Of a DNA stretch of 64,000 nucleotides, positions 52,113-60,163 are shown piece after piece. The DNA is from an uncultured Collinsella sp. GTDB taxonomy: Bacteria; Actinomycetota; Coriobacteriia; Coriobacteriales; Coriobacteriaceae. The notes below the pieces were generated by a model, which saw nothing but the letters and a program-made list of their open reading frames with translations, was not told where the DNA came from and did no database searches. The translations under genes and the position numbers were made by a program. The stretch lies in contig CATYDM010000004.1 of the NCBI GenBank assembly GCA_958405195.1, forward strand, positions 16,134 to 80,133, written 5' to 3'. Position 1 is the stretch's first letter. Each line of letters opens with the position of its first letter.

Positions 52113-53090
52113 CACCTCGACAGGCTTAGCGCCGGGATAGCGCTCCTCAAAGTCTAGGCGGTACTTATTGTCATTGGTGCCCGCCACGTTGTCGCGCGAC
52201 AGCGGCGCCACGATCTCATTCTTGTGGTCCGCAGGCTTGGCGTATTTCAGGCTGATCTCCCAGGCATCACAGATTGCGTCAATGCGGTGATCCAGGTCGT
52301 CGTACAGGGCGATGATATCCTTCCAGGAGCTGTAGTTCTTGGAGCTCGTCGGGACGTCCAGGTCCTCGACGATGTCGTAATACTGCTCGATGGTGTCCTC
52401 CGTGCGCTCGGCGACGTCGGCGAGATTTTGACGGGTGGTTCGATCCTCTTCCAGATAGTTGCCGTTGAAGTTCTGCGCGCAGCCACGGACCTGGCTGTCG
52501 AGATCTTCGAGCAGGTCGTAGTATTCGCTCAGGCGACGGTAGAGGTTCTGCTCGGAGAGCGTTGCTTCGCCGCCATCCTCGTCGTCATCGTCATCATCGT
52601 CGTACAGGCTGTTGGGATTGCCGAGAGGCTTTAGGTCATCGTCGTCGACGTCATGGTGCAGCTTAGCTACCTCGGCAGTCGTCTGCGTGGCGGCGTTGTC
52701 GAACGGTCTGATCGCAAAGAAGATGACCAGGGCGATGATGATCGCCACCAGCACAACGATAACGGCGATAAGCGGCCCGGTGCCGCTCTTTTTGGGAGCG
52801 GGGGTCTGTGGCGAAGCGGGCGCGTATGCGGGAGCCGGCTGCTGTTGGGGCGAGCCGCTCGCGACGGGTATGCGCTGCGTGGTCTCGACGGCCTCGGTCC
52901 TTGCGGCGGGGTCGGGGCTATAGGCGAGGGGGTCGTCCGCCTTGGCTTGCGGCGTATCAAGGGAGCCGGTCTGCTCAAAAGCGGGCTGGCTATCGCTCGC
53001 GGCTGTTTGCTCAACGGGTGCACCGCACGAGGTGCAGAACTTGGCATTATCTTCAAGAAGCTTGCCGCACGAGGCGCAATACCGAGACAT
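52107..53090 (-). CDS. Zinc-ribbon membrane protein, unknown
   Basis: The 327-residue protein starts with a double-CxxC zinc ribbon (YCASCGKLLEDNAKFCTSCG, 3-22), then a Pro/Ala/Gln-rich linker, one transmembrane helix near 105-128, a very acidic stretch (DDDDDDDEDGG near 165) and a helical C-terminal domain. The layout resembles the many zinc-ribbon single-pass proteins of Gram-positive bacteria with an external sensor-like domain; function is unknown. ATG 53090 has AGGAG at good spacing. Confidence 0.75.
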   Translation of the reverse strand: MSRYCASCGKLLEDNAKFCTSCGAPVEQTAASDSQPAFEQTGSLDTPQAKADDPLAYSPDPAARTEAVETTQRIPVASGSPQQQPAPAYAPASPQTPAPKKSGTGPLIAVIVVLVAIIIALVIFFAIRPFDNAATQTTAEVAKLHHDVDDDDLKPLGNPNSLYDDDDDDDEDGGEATLSEQNLYRRLSEYYDLLEDLDSQVRGCAQNFNGNYLEEDRTTRQNLADVAERTEDTIEQYYDIVEDLDVPTSSKNYSSWKDIIALYDDLDHRIDAICDAWEISLKYAKPADHKNEIVAPLSRDNVAGTNDNKYRLDFEERYPGAKPVEVN

Positions 53091-53149
53091 TGCCACTCCT
53101 TTCGCCACATTTCAATGCAATACGACGATTATACCCACTGCCCCAAGAA

Positions 53150-53209
53150 GCCGGCAGTTAGGGACGTTCCTTATCTGCCGGCAGTTTAGGAACGTCCCTA
53201 ACTGTCGGC
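53150..53209. repeat. REP-like palindrome, 22-bp arms
   Basis: Arms 53150-53171 and 53188-53209 pair at 21 of 22 positions around a loop that itself holds CTGCCGGCAG. Each arm contains CAGTTAGGGACGTTCCT. Confidence 0.85.
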
Positions 53210-53296
53210 TAATCGTTGGGGCGCGCCTGTCCCTGGGGTATCATGGCTTGGTTGATATATCCGCATTTACGCGCCTTGTAGGAAGGGGCTGCGTCC

Positions 53297-53980
53297 ATGG
53301 CTTTTGAGCCCGCTCAACATAGCTTTATCACGCTCGAGGGCGTCGACGGTGCCGGCAAGTCCACGCAGGCGCGCCTGCTTGCTCGCGCGCTCGAGCTCGC
53401 TGGCCACCAGGTTGTGAGCCTGCGCGAACCGGGCGGCACCGCCATCAGCGAAAAGATCCGCGCCCTGCTGCTCGACCCCGCCAATATGGCGATGGGCGAT
53501 ACCTGCGAGCTGTTGCTCTACGAGGCCGCGCGTGCCCAGCTGGTGCACGAGGTCATAGCCCCCGCCCTCGCTGCCGGCAAGGTGGTCCTGTGCGATCGCT
53601 TCTACGATTCCACGACCTGCTACCAGGCGTTTGCCGACGGCCTCGATCGCCAGATGGTGCGCGACGCCAACAACCTGGCCGTCGCGGGAACGCACCCGGC
53701 GCTCACACTCGTCTACCGCATCACGCCCGAGCAGGCGGCGCTACGCATGGCAGCCCGTGGCGCGGCAGATCGCATGGAGGCTAAGGGCATGGCATTCCAG
53801 GAGCGTGTGTACCAGGGATTTTGTGCCATTGCTGCCGAGGAGCCAAACCGCGTAAAGCTCATCGACGCCACTACGACCGTCGAGGAAGTTTTCGAGAAGA
53901 CGGTCGAGCAGGTTCGCGCGTACGGTCTCGATATCCCCCAGGATGCTGTCGCCGCCGCGCTTGCCAAGGAGGCCGAGTAA
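53297..53980 (+). CDS. tmk: Thymidylate kinase
   Basis: The 227-residue enzyme phosphorylates dTMP to dTDP. The P-loop FITLEGVDGAGKSTQARLL is near residue 10, LREPGGTAISEKIR follows, and the catalytic VLCDRFYDSTTCYQ is near 96. The lid region ARGAADRMEAKG is near 155. Size and motifs are standard. It opens a group of closely spaced genes: holB begins 1 bp after its stop. Confidence 0.96.
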   Translation: MAFEPAQHSFITLEGVDGAGKSTQARLLARALELAGHQVVSLREPGGTAISEKIRALLLDPANMAMGDTCELLLYEAARAQLVHEVIAPALAAGKVVLCDRFYDSTTCYQAFADGLDRQMVRDANNLAVAGTHPALTLVYRITPEQAALRMAARGAADRMEAKGMAFQERVYQGFCAIAAEEPNRVKLIDATTTVEEVFEKTVEQVRAYGLDIPQDAVAAALAKEAE

Positions 53981-53981
53981 C

Positions 53982-55109
53982 ATGGCCCCCGCTCAGGCAA
54001 GCCTGCTGGCCAAGCTCGACACCCAAGAGCGCGTGCGCGACTTTTTGACCAATGCCGTCGCCAGCGGCCGTGCATCGCACGCCTACCTGTTTTTGGGCGC
54101 CCCCGGCGCGGGCAAGCTCGATGCCGCGTGGGCGCTCGCCCAAGCCTTCCTGTGCGAGCAGGACGGCTGCGGCGCATGCGACAGTTGCGTGCGCGTCTCT
54201 CGGCATACGCATCCCGACGTGCACTATTACACGCCCGAGAGCGCCACGGGCTACCTTATTGCCCAGACCCGCGAGCTGCTCGATGACGTGCCGCTGGCAC
54301 CCATTCGCGCCAAGGCCAAGGTCTACATCATCGACCGTGCCGAGCAACTGCGCGCCAACACCGCCAACGCACTGCTCAAGACACTCGAGGAGCCGCCCGA
54401 GGGCGTTATGTTCATCTTGCTGGGCACCTCGGCAGACGTGATGCTGCCCACAATCGTGAGCCGCTGCCAGTGCGTGCCGTTTCGGCTGGTGTCGCCCGCC
54501 GTCGCCGCGCAGGCCGTGAGCCGCGCCACCGGTCAGGACCCTGCGCGTTGCCGCATGGCGGTCGCCGTGGCGGGAAGCCCCACACGCGGCATCGAGTTTC
54601 TTAAGAGCGCCGAGCGCCAGGATGCCCGCCGTCAGATGGTCCGTGCCATCGACTCACTCATTGCCGCCGACGAGGCCGACGTGCTCAGTCGCGCCAAGTC
54701 GCTCATCGTCGCCGTCAAGGCGCCGCTCGCCGAGGTCAAGTCCACGCAGGAAAAGGTACTCGAGCAAAATGCCGACTACCTGTCGCGTGGAGCATTGAAG
54801 CAGCTTGAGGACCGCAACAAGCGCGAACTCAACGCACGCGAGCGTTCGGGTATCATGGAAGCGCTGGCGAGCGCGCGGACGCTCATGCGCGACGTGCTGC
54901 TGACGCTTCAGGATGAGGCGGCCGACGTCGTGAACGAGGATGTGCGCGACACGATCGGTCGGCTTGCCGCCGCGACCAATGTTGCGGGTGCCACGGGGGC
55001 GCTCGAGGCAGTCGCGACCGCCGAGCGCAACATCGCCAGAAACGTTACTCCCCAGCTGGCCATCGAGGTCATGCTGTTCGATATCAGGAAGGCACTGAAA
55101 TGCCGTTAG
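53982..55109 (+). CDS. holB: DNA polymerase III delta-prime subunit
   Basis: The 375-residue clamp-loader ATPase-like subunit has a P-loop region LFLGAPGAGKLDAAWALA near 38, a four-Cys zinc site (CEQDGCGACDSC), AEQLRANTANALLKTLEEP, and the SRC motif in TIVSRCQCVPF near 165. The P-loop reads GKL instead of GKT/GKS, fitting a subunit that does not hydrolyse ATP. It overlaps the next gene by 10 bp. The order tmk-holB-ricT is widespread in Gram-positives. Confidence 0.95.
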   Translation: MAPAQASLLAKLDTQERVRDFLTNAVASGRASHAYLFLGAPGAGKLDAAWALAQAFLCEQDGCGACDSCVRVSRHTHPDVHYYTPESATGYLIAQTRELLDDVPLAPIRAKAKVYIIDRAEQLRANTANALLKTLEEPPEGVMFILLGTSADVMLPTIVSRCQCVPFRLVSPAVAAQAVSRATGQDPARCRMAVAVAGSPTRGIEFLKSAERQDARRQMVRAIDSLIAADEADVLSRAKSLIVAVKAPLAEVKSTQEKVLEQNADYLSRGALKQLEDRNKRELNARERSGIMEALASARTLMRDVLLTLQDEAADVVNEDVRDTIGRLAAATNVAGATGALEAVATAERNIARNVTPQLAIEVMLFDIRKALKCR

Positions 55110-56800
55110 TCGTACCCGTTAAGTTTACCTACGCCTCGCGCGACCTGTGGTTCGATCCGCAGGATCTGGATATCCTCGAGGCCGATTATGCCATTTGCTC
55201 CACCGAGCGCGGAACCGAGATCGGCTTGGTCACGGCCGATCCCTTCGAGGTGCCGCAAGACGAGATCGGTCAGCCGCTCAAGCCCGTGCTGCGCGTGGCG
55301 AGCGACATCGACCTGCAGCTTGCCGACGACCTGGCCATCCAAGGCGACGAGGCGATGGTCGATTTCCGCCGTCTGGTCAAAGAGCTCGACCTCGAGATGA
55401 AGCCGGTCGGCGTCGAGTACCTGTTTGGCGGCGAGAAGGCCGTGTTCTACTTTGCGGCCGAGGAGCGCGTCGATTTTCGTCAGCTCGTCAAGGATCTGTC
55501 CTCGACGCTGCACATTCGCGTCGACATGCGCCAGATCGGCGTGCGCGACGAGACTCGCCTGGTGGGCGGCTATGCCCAGTGCGGCCAGGAGCTCTGCTGC
55601 ACGCGCTTTGGCGGACAGTTTGAGCCCGTCTCGATCCGCATGGCAAAAGAGCAGGACCTGCCGCTCAATTCCTCCAAGATCAGCGGCGTTTGCGGCCGCC
55701 TGATGTGCTGCCTGCGCTATGAGTTCGAAGCGTACAAGGACTTTAAGAGCCGTGCGCCCAAAAAGAAGACGCTCATCGATACGCCGCTCGGCAAGGCGCG
55801 TATTCAGGAATATGACACGCCGCGTGAGCAGCTGGTGCTGCGCCTGGAGAACGGCAAGGTCTTTAAGGTCAACCTGGCCGATATGACGTGCTCGGAGGGC
55901 TGCAAAAAGAAGGCTGCCGAGCAGGGCTGCAATTGCCGCCCCGACTGCGTGACGCGCGATGTGCTCGAGCGCATCGAGTCGCCCGAGATGCGCCTGGCGC
56001 TCATGGAGCTCGATCGCGAGAACGGCGTCGACGTGGGCGATGGCCTGTCGAGTGCCGACCGTCTGGCCGGCACGTCGATGCCCAAGCGCCGTCGTCGCGA
56101 TGCGGACGCCGATACCCGTGTCGGTCAGAGCCAGGGCGAGGGTCGCGGCCGCGGTAAGGGTCGTGGCAAAGCCGAGGCACCCGAGGCCGAGGAGGCTGCC
56201 GGTGGACGTCGCCGCCGCAAGCGCTCGGGTTCGGGCGACGCCGGCGAGGCTGCAGCTGCAGGCAAGAACGCCTCCCGCGAGCGCGAGGTTCAGCAGCCCC
56301 AGCAGCAGAATCGCGGCGGTGGTATGAACCCCACGCGTCGTCGCCGCCGTCACCTGTCGAGCGAGGAGCGCGAGGATGCCTTCCGCGCCGCAGCTGCTCG
56401 CGAGGCCGGTGCCGCTTCCAAGGGTCCCTCGGGTTCCGATGCGCCTGCCGACAAGGGCGGCAAGTCACGTGGCGAGGATGAGCGCGCGCCGCGTCCGCGC
56501 CGTCGCCATTCCTCGGGCACGCAACAGAAGCCCTCAGTGCCCTCCGTTGCCGATCAGGTCTCGGATGGCGAGGTCAAGGTCACGCGCCGTCGTCCCGGAG
56601 ATGGCGGGGGAGCGGCTGCCAAGGCTTCGCGTGGCGCCGCTCGCGACGAGCGCGAGCCGCGCGAGGATCGCGGTGGCGAGGGCTCGGCCGACCAGGGTCA
56701 AAAGCGCCGTCGTCGTCGCCGTTCCCGCAAGCCGCGCCAGGATGGTGGCGAGGGCTCGACCCCGTCTTCGGCCGCACCACAACCGCCCGCCGGCGAATAA
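55100..56800 (+). CDS. RicT/PSP1-domain protein with long Arg-rich tail
   Basis: The first 290 residues form a PSP1/RicT (YaaT) domain, with the Cys-rich iron-sulfur-type sites CGQELCCTRFGGQFEPVS near 155, VCGRLMCCLRYE near 197 and CNCRPDC near 273. RicT acts with RicA and RicF in Bacillus to guide RNA maturation by RNase Y. The last 250 residues are disordered and very rich in Arg, Gly, Ala and Glu (RRRRRH, RGRGKGRGK, KRRRRRRSRK), and are not part of known RicT. Its start overlaps the holB end by 10 bp. Confidence 0.88.
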   Translation: MPLVVPVKFTYASRDLWFDPQDLDILEADYAICSTERGTEIGLVTADPFEVPQDEIGQPLKPVLRVASDIDLQLADDLAIQGDEAMVDFRRLVKELDLEMKPVGVEYLFGGEKAVFYFAAEERVDFRQLVKDLSSTLHIRVDMRQIGVRDETRLVGGYAQCGQELCCTRFGGQFEPVSIRMAKEQDLPLNSSKISGVCGRLMCCLRYEFEAYKDFKSRAPKKKTLIDTPLGKARIQEYDTPREQLVLRLENGKVFKVNLADMTCSEGCKKKAAEQGCNCRPDCVTRDVLERIESPEMRLALMELDRENGVDVGDGLSSADRLAGTSMPKRRRRDADADTRVGQSQGEGRGRGKGRGKAEAPEAEEAAGGRRRRKRSGSGDAGEAAAAGKNASREREVQQPQQQNRGGGMNPTRRRRRHLSSEEREDAFRAAAAREAGAASKGPSGSDAPADKGGKSRGEDERAPRPRRRHSSGTQQKPSVPSVADQVSDGEVKVTRRRPGDGGGAAAKASRGAARDEREPREDRGGEGSADQGQKRRRRRRSRKPRQDGGEGSTPSSAAPQPPAGE

Positions 56801-56863
56801 CGCCCGCGAGCGGATTTAACCCGCCTTACCCCAATCGCGTCGGGGTACCATAGCGCTGAATCA

Positions 56864-56899
56864 ACAACCCTCCCTGCGACCGAACGTAGGGAGGGTTGT
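56864..56899 (+). promoter_or_regulatory. Hairpin that covers the comF ribosome binding site
   Basis: ACAACCCTCCCT (56864-56875) pairs perfectly with AGGGAGGGTTGT (56888-56899). The right arm contains GGAGGG, the only plausible ribosome binding site of the comF TTG start at 56903. Folding should hide it; no T-run follows, so termination is unlikely. Confidence 0.65.
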
Positions 56900-56902
56900 G
56901 TC

Positions 56903-57709
56903 TTGAAGAGCCATCTGAAAATATTGAGCCGTCTGCAGGGTGCCGGCGCCCTACCGTTTGCGGACGAATTGCTGCCGTTTGCCGAGCGGGCGGCACGCGA
57001 GGCACTCGAGGCATTGTCGCCAACACGATGTGCCGGCTGCGAGCGCGCCGGTGCGCTTATTTGCCAAGACTGCCTGGCCGCGCTCACGCTCATCGACCCA
57101 CGTCATAGCTGTACCCGATGCGGCGCCCCGTTTGGGGATTTGCTGTGCACTGAGTGTTCGGTCGAGGGCACGTCCTCGGCAATGGCGGAGGCGCTCGACC
57201 GCTGCCTGGCGTGCGCCGTCTATGCGCATCCGCTGCCGCGCATCATTAAAGCGTACAAGGATGCGGGCGAGCGACGTCTGGCTCCGTATCTGGCGGAGCT
57301 GCTTTACGACACCGCCCTGCATGCCCAGGTCGTAGCGCCCGATCGCTTAGGAGGTGTGCTGTCCGGTGCGGATGCGGTGGTGTTTGTGCCTGCGACGGCG
57401 GCAGCGTTTCGGCGGCGTGGCTTTGATCATATGGAGGCCATTGCGCGCCCATTTTGCGAGCTGTCGGGTGTTCCCCTGCTCGATGCCCTCGTCAAGTACG
57501 GGCATGGCGACCAGCGCGAACTCGGTCGTGAGGAGCGTCGCGAGCGTGCCCAAGGCATGTACGAGACGGTTGAGGACGTGCACGGCCGTCGCCTACTGCT
57601 TATCGATGACGTTATCACCACGGGCGCGACCATGGCAGCAGCCTCGGCGGAGCTCAAGCGTGCCGGCGCTGCGGCAGTCGATGGCCTTGCTATCGCACGT
57701 GTTTGGTAG
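56903..57709 (+). CDS. comF: ComF-family phosphoribosyltransferase-like protein
   Basis: The 268-residue protein has a four-Cys zinc site typical of ComFC (CAGC near 44 and CQDC near 55, then CTRCGAPFGDLLCTEC near 70) and a C-terminal PRT domain with the PRPP-binding motif LLLIDDVITTGATMAAA near 233. AVFVPATAAAFRRRGFDH (seen as VVFVPATAAAFRRRGFDH) is the family PRT loop. ComFC supports DNA uptake in competent Bacillus. The start is TTG 56903; no in-frame ATG comes earlier. No other com genes are in the window. Confidence 0.9.
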   Translation: MKSHLKILSRLQGAGALPFADELLPFAERAAREALEALSPTRCAGCERAGALICQDCLAALTLIDPRHSCTRCGAPFGDLLCTECSVEGTSSAMAEALDRCLACAVYAHPLPRIIKAYKDAGERRLAPYLAELLYDTALHAQVVAPDRLGGVLSGADAVVFVPATAAAFRRRGFDHMEAIARPFCELSGVPLLDALVKYGHGDQRELGREERRERAQGMYETVEDVHGRRLLLIDDVITTGATMAAASAELKRAGAAAVDGLAIARVW

Positions 57710-57796
57710 GGGTGGTTTTGTGGCAGTGAAGATGGCGTGTGCGGCCCGTCCTGACCTGCGAAATCTGTACTCGCGATGCGAATGACGCCCCTAACC

Positions 57797-57825
57797 TTAA
57801 ACTTTAGCTTGAACTTAGCTATAAT
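57797..57825 (+). promoter_or_regulatory. Promoter for the RNA candidate
   Basis: TATAAT (57820-57825) is a consensus -10 box; TTAAAC 17 nt upstream is a partial -35 box. Transcription would start near 57832, at the base of the closing helix of the RNA candidate. Confidence 0.65.
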
Positions 57826-57832
57826 GCGCTAC

Positions 57833-58097
57833 GTTCCTACCAGGCTGTGGTTGCGGACGGACGAAATGCCCGTCCTAGTCCAAGACAGACGCGGTCAAAG
57901 GGATCCACGTAAGCGACCGCGTGCGCGCGGCGCGATCATGGCGCGTCCTAGATGTAAGCCGCACCGTCCGTTCTACTTTCTTTGGGGCAATACCGCCTCG
58001 CGGGCGAGCGGGCCAGTCGTGAGGGTGGCTGCGGCCTCCCGAGCAAACACCCCGGTGCGCAAGTGTGGGGTCAAATACCAGGTCAGCTGGTGGGAAC
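57833..58097 (+). ncRNA. Structured RNA candidate between comF and hpf (raiA-class?)
   Basis: The ends pair as an 11-bp helix: GTTCCTACCAG (57833-57843) with CTGGTGGGAAC (58087-58097), including one U-G pair. Inside are further helices: GGAC-GGACG / CGTCC-GTCC (57855-57881), ACGCGGTC / GACCGCGT (57889-57922), CTCG / CGAG (57997-58008), GGG-GGC / GCC-CCC (58023-58040) and ACCCC / GGGGT (58049-58071). A consensus -10 box lies just upstream. It starts about 120 bp after comF and is followed by a lipoprotein gene and hpf (raiA). The raiA RNA class is known from this type of neighbourhood in Bacillota and Actinomycetota; assignment is inference. Confidence 0.6.
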
Positions 58098-58156
58098 AAT
58101 CTGATATTCCGCGCAACGCACGGATCGTATACGACACAGAAGGCAGGGTAGTGGAC

Positions 58157-59182
58157 ATGGTGAGGGACAGCTTGATGCACGCGGCTCGGTTAGGTGCTGG
58201 GACCGCAGCGGTCATCGCCGTTTTGGGCCTGAGCGGATGCGCGTTCAACCCGCTGTCTACGTTCACGACTCCCACGATCGACCAGATCGAGTACGAGACC
58301 GTCACGCCCACGGTGTCGGATGATGCCCTGGTCACTCCCGGTACCCTGACGGTTGCCCTCGATACCTCCGATGCGCCGCAGGCCATGCAGGGCGCCGACG
58401 GCGAGCTCACGGGGTATGCGGTCGACGCCGCCCGCGCCCTCGCAAGCCGTATGGGCCTTAAGGTCGCCTTTGTCGATGCGTCCTCGGCAGGTTCCGCGCT
58501 CGGCGACAAAAAGGCTGATATCTTTATCGGCGAGATCAACTCCACGGATGGGGACGTTAGCTCGCTCGGCACCTGCCTGTACGATGCCGCTTCCGTGTTC
58601 GGTAAAACCAGCGATGGTGGGTCGCTGAGCGTTTCCACCGATACCCTTAACACGTCTACTCTGGGTATCCAGATGTCCTCGGCCTCGCAGGAGGCGCTTG
58701 CTAAGCAGAGCATCACCGCCAACCAAAAGACCTACCCCAACATCAACGAGTGCTTTGAGGCGCTCGAGTCCGGCGAAGTCGACTATGTGATCTGCGACTC
58801 CACGGCTGGCGGTTACCTTGCGCGCCTGATGAGCGAGATCTCCTATGTCGGTGCGCTCGAGGCGCCCTCGACGCTTGGTGTTGCAGGCCTTTCGTCCAAT
58901 GACGAACTGTGTCGTGCCGTGAGCGATGCCCTCGACGGTATTACGGCCGACGGCACGCTCGAGGCGGTCCACTGCGTCTGGTATGGCACGATGCCCTACG
59001 ACCTCACCGCTAAGACGGTTTCGGGCGCTAACGTGCAGCCGGGTGACTCTGAGTCCAGTGAGACCATGTCTTCCGGCAGCGAGTCCTCCGATTCCAACAA
59101 TGAGACCGCATCCTCCGAGGACAAGTCGTCCAGCCAGGAAGGCACCATCACCGACGACGACATTAACAAACTTAATAGCTAG
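58157..59182 (+). CDS. Solute-binding lipoprotein (amino-acid ABC type)
   Basis: The 341-residue protein has a lipoprotein signal with lipobox LSGC near residue 24, an SBP_bac_3-like fold (GTLTVALDTSDAPQAM near 55, GELTGYAVDAARALASRMG, VDYVICDSTAGGYLA near 210), and a Ser/Glu-rich C-terminal tail. It should bind a polar amino acid outside the membrane. No permease or ATPase gene is adjacent. The start is ATG 58157 with AGGG 8 nt upstream; an open frame continues upstream through the RNA candidate but has no protein-like features. Confidence 0.85.
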   Translation: MVRDSLMHAARLGAGTAAVIAVLGLSGCAFNPLSTFTTPTIDQIEYETVTPTVSDDALVTPGTLTVALDTSDAPQAMQGADGELTGYAVDAARALASRMGLKVAFVDASSAGSALGDKKADIFIGEINSTDGDVSSLGTCLYDAASVFGKTSDGGSLSVSTDTLNTSTLGIQMSSASQEALAKQSITANQKTYPNINECFEALESGEVDYVICDSTAGGYLARLMSEISYVGALEAPSTLGVAGLSSNDELCRAVSDALDGITADGTLEAVHCVWYGTMPYDLTAKTVSGANVQPGDSESSETMSSGSESSDSNNETASSEDKSSSQEGTITDDDINKLNS

Positions 59183-59248
59183 TTATTGCTAGGGGTGGTG
59201 TCTCCTATATGTTGGAAAGGACACCTCTTCACGGTTTCAACACGCACT

Positions 59249-59282
59249 GCCGGGCTTCCCCAATAGGGGAGCCCGGCTTTTT
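59249..59282 (+). terminator. Terminator after the lipoprotein gene
   Basis: GCCGGGCT-T-CCCC pairs with GGGG-AGCCCGGC, followed by TTTTT. Confidence 0.9.
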
Positions 59283-59499
59283 CATCCCAATAAAACCAGC
59301 AGGTCAAAGCCAATTTTCAGGACCAAATACAAAGCCGCCGACGCCCTCCCATAGCGCACTTTGCCACGGAAAAGTGCGAGACTTCGGTATGCGGTATCAA
59401 GCAATCGTTATTCGGGTCTTTGGGAATCCGCGTGATTAAATGCACGGCAATGGGTACATAGCCAGTACAGTAAGTCCCCGAGGCAGATTGGAGCCACGT

Positions 59500-60084
59500 A
59501 TGGATATCAAGGTTTCTGGACGCAAGACGACGGTAACCGATGCTCTGCGTGCGCATGTGGATGAGAAGATCGGCGAGGCGCTCAAGGTTTTCGATATCGA
59601 GCCCATGACGGTCGACGTTGTACTTCGCTATGAGAAGAACCCCTCGAACCCCAACCCGGCAATCGTCGAGGTTACGGTTCGCGCCCGCGGTTCGGTGATT
59701 CGCGTTGCCGAGCACGGTGCAGATATGTACGCCGCCATCGACCTCTCCGCCGATAAGGTCACCCGCCAGCTGCGCAAGTTCAAGACCAAGGTCGTGGACA
59801 ACCGCCAGGGTGGTGCCAGCGCAGCGGATGTTGCACCGGTCGAGCGTGTCGAGGATCTGGCCGACCTGCTGCTGCCCGAGGAGGACGACGACCTGCTCGT
59901 CCGCGAGAAGGTCATCGATGTCACCCCGATGACTGAGGAGCAGGCGCTGGTGCAGACCGATCTGCTCGGTCACGACTTCTACGTGTTCGAGAACGCGACG
60001 ACTGGCCTCATCAATGTGGTGTATCACCGTAAGAATGGTGGATATGGCATCATCAAGCCCCGTATCGAAACACTTGACGAGTAA
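59500..60084 (+). CDS. hpf: Long-form ribosome hibernation promoting factor
   Basis: The 194-residue protein has an N-terminal ribosome-binding HPF/RaiA domain (about 1-100: MDIKVSGRKTTVTDALRAH, DMYAAIDLSADKVTRQLRK) and a C-terminal dimerisation domain (about 138-190: VREKVIDVTPMTEEQALVQ, LGHDFYVFENATTGLINVVY; quoted in parts). The long form drives 100S ribosome dimers in stationary phase. GGAG lies 8 nt before the ATG. It has its own upstream and downstream terminators. Confidence 0.95.
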   Translation: MDIKVSGRKTTVTDALRAHVDEKIGEALKVFDIEPMTVDVVLRYEKNPSNPNPAIVEVTVRARGSVIRVAEHGADMYAAIDLSADKVTRQLRKFKTKVVDNRQGGASAADVAPVERVEDLADLLLPEEDDDLLVREKVIDVTPMTEEQALVQTDLLGHDFYVFENATTGLINVVYHRKNGGYGIIKPRIETLDE

Positions 60085-60113
60085 AATACGTTAACTTGCA
60101 TGAGTTAACGGTT

Positions 60114-60145
60114 GGCGGCCATCCCATGCGGGTGGCCGCCTTTTT
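60114..60145 (+). terminator. Terminator after hpf
   Basis: GGCGGCCA...TGGCCGCC with an inner CCC/GGG pair and an ATGC loop is followed by TTTTT. A small 8-bp hairpin (CGTTAACT / AGTTAACG) precedes it. Confidence 0.9.
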
Positions 60146-60163
60146 ACGTAAGGAGTCGCTTTG

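Noticed and set aside
58021..58040. T-box-like AGGGTGG sequence in the RNA candidate
   Set aside because: The required ACCGCG continuation and a specifier loop are missing, and the downstream gene is not an amino-acid or synthetase gene of the usual type.
57776..58156. 127-codon in-frame upstream extension of the lipoprotein gene
   Set aside because: It would put the lipoprotein signal in the middle of the protein, and the DNA carries a promoter and paired RNA helices instead.
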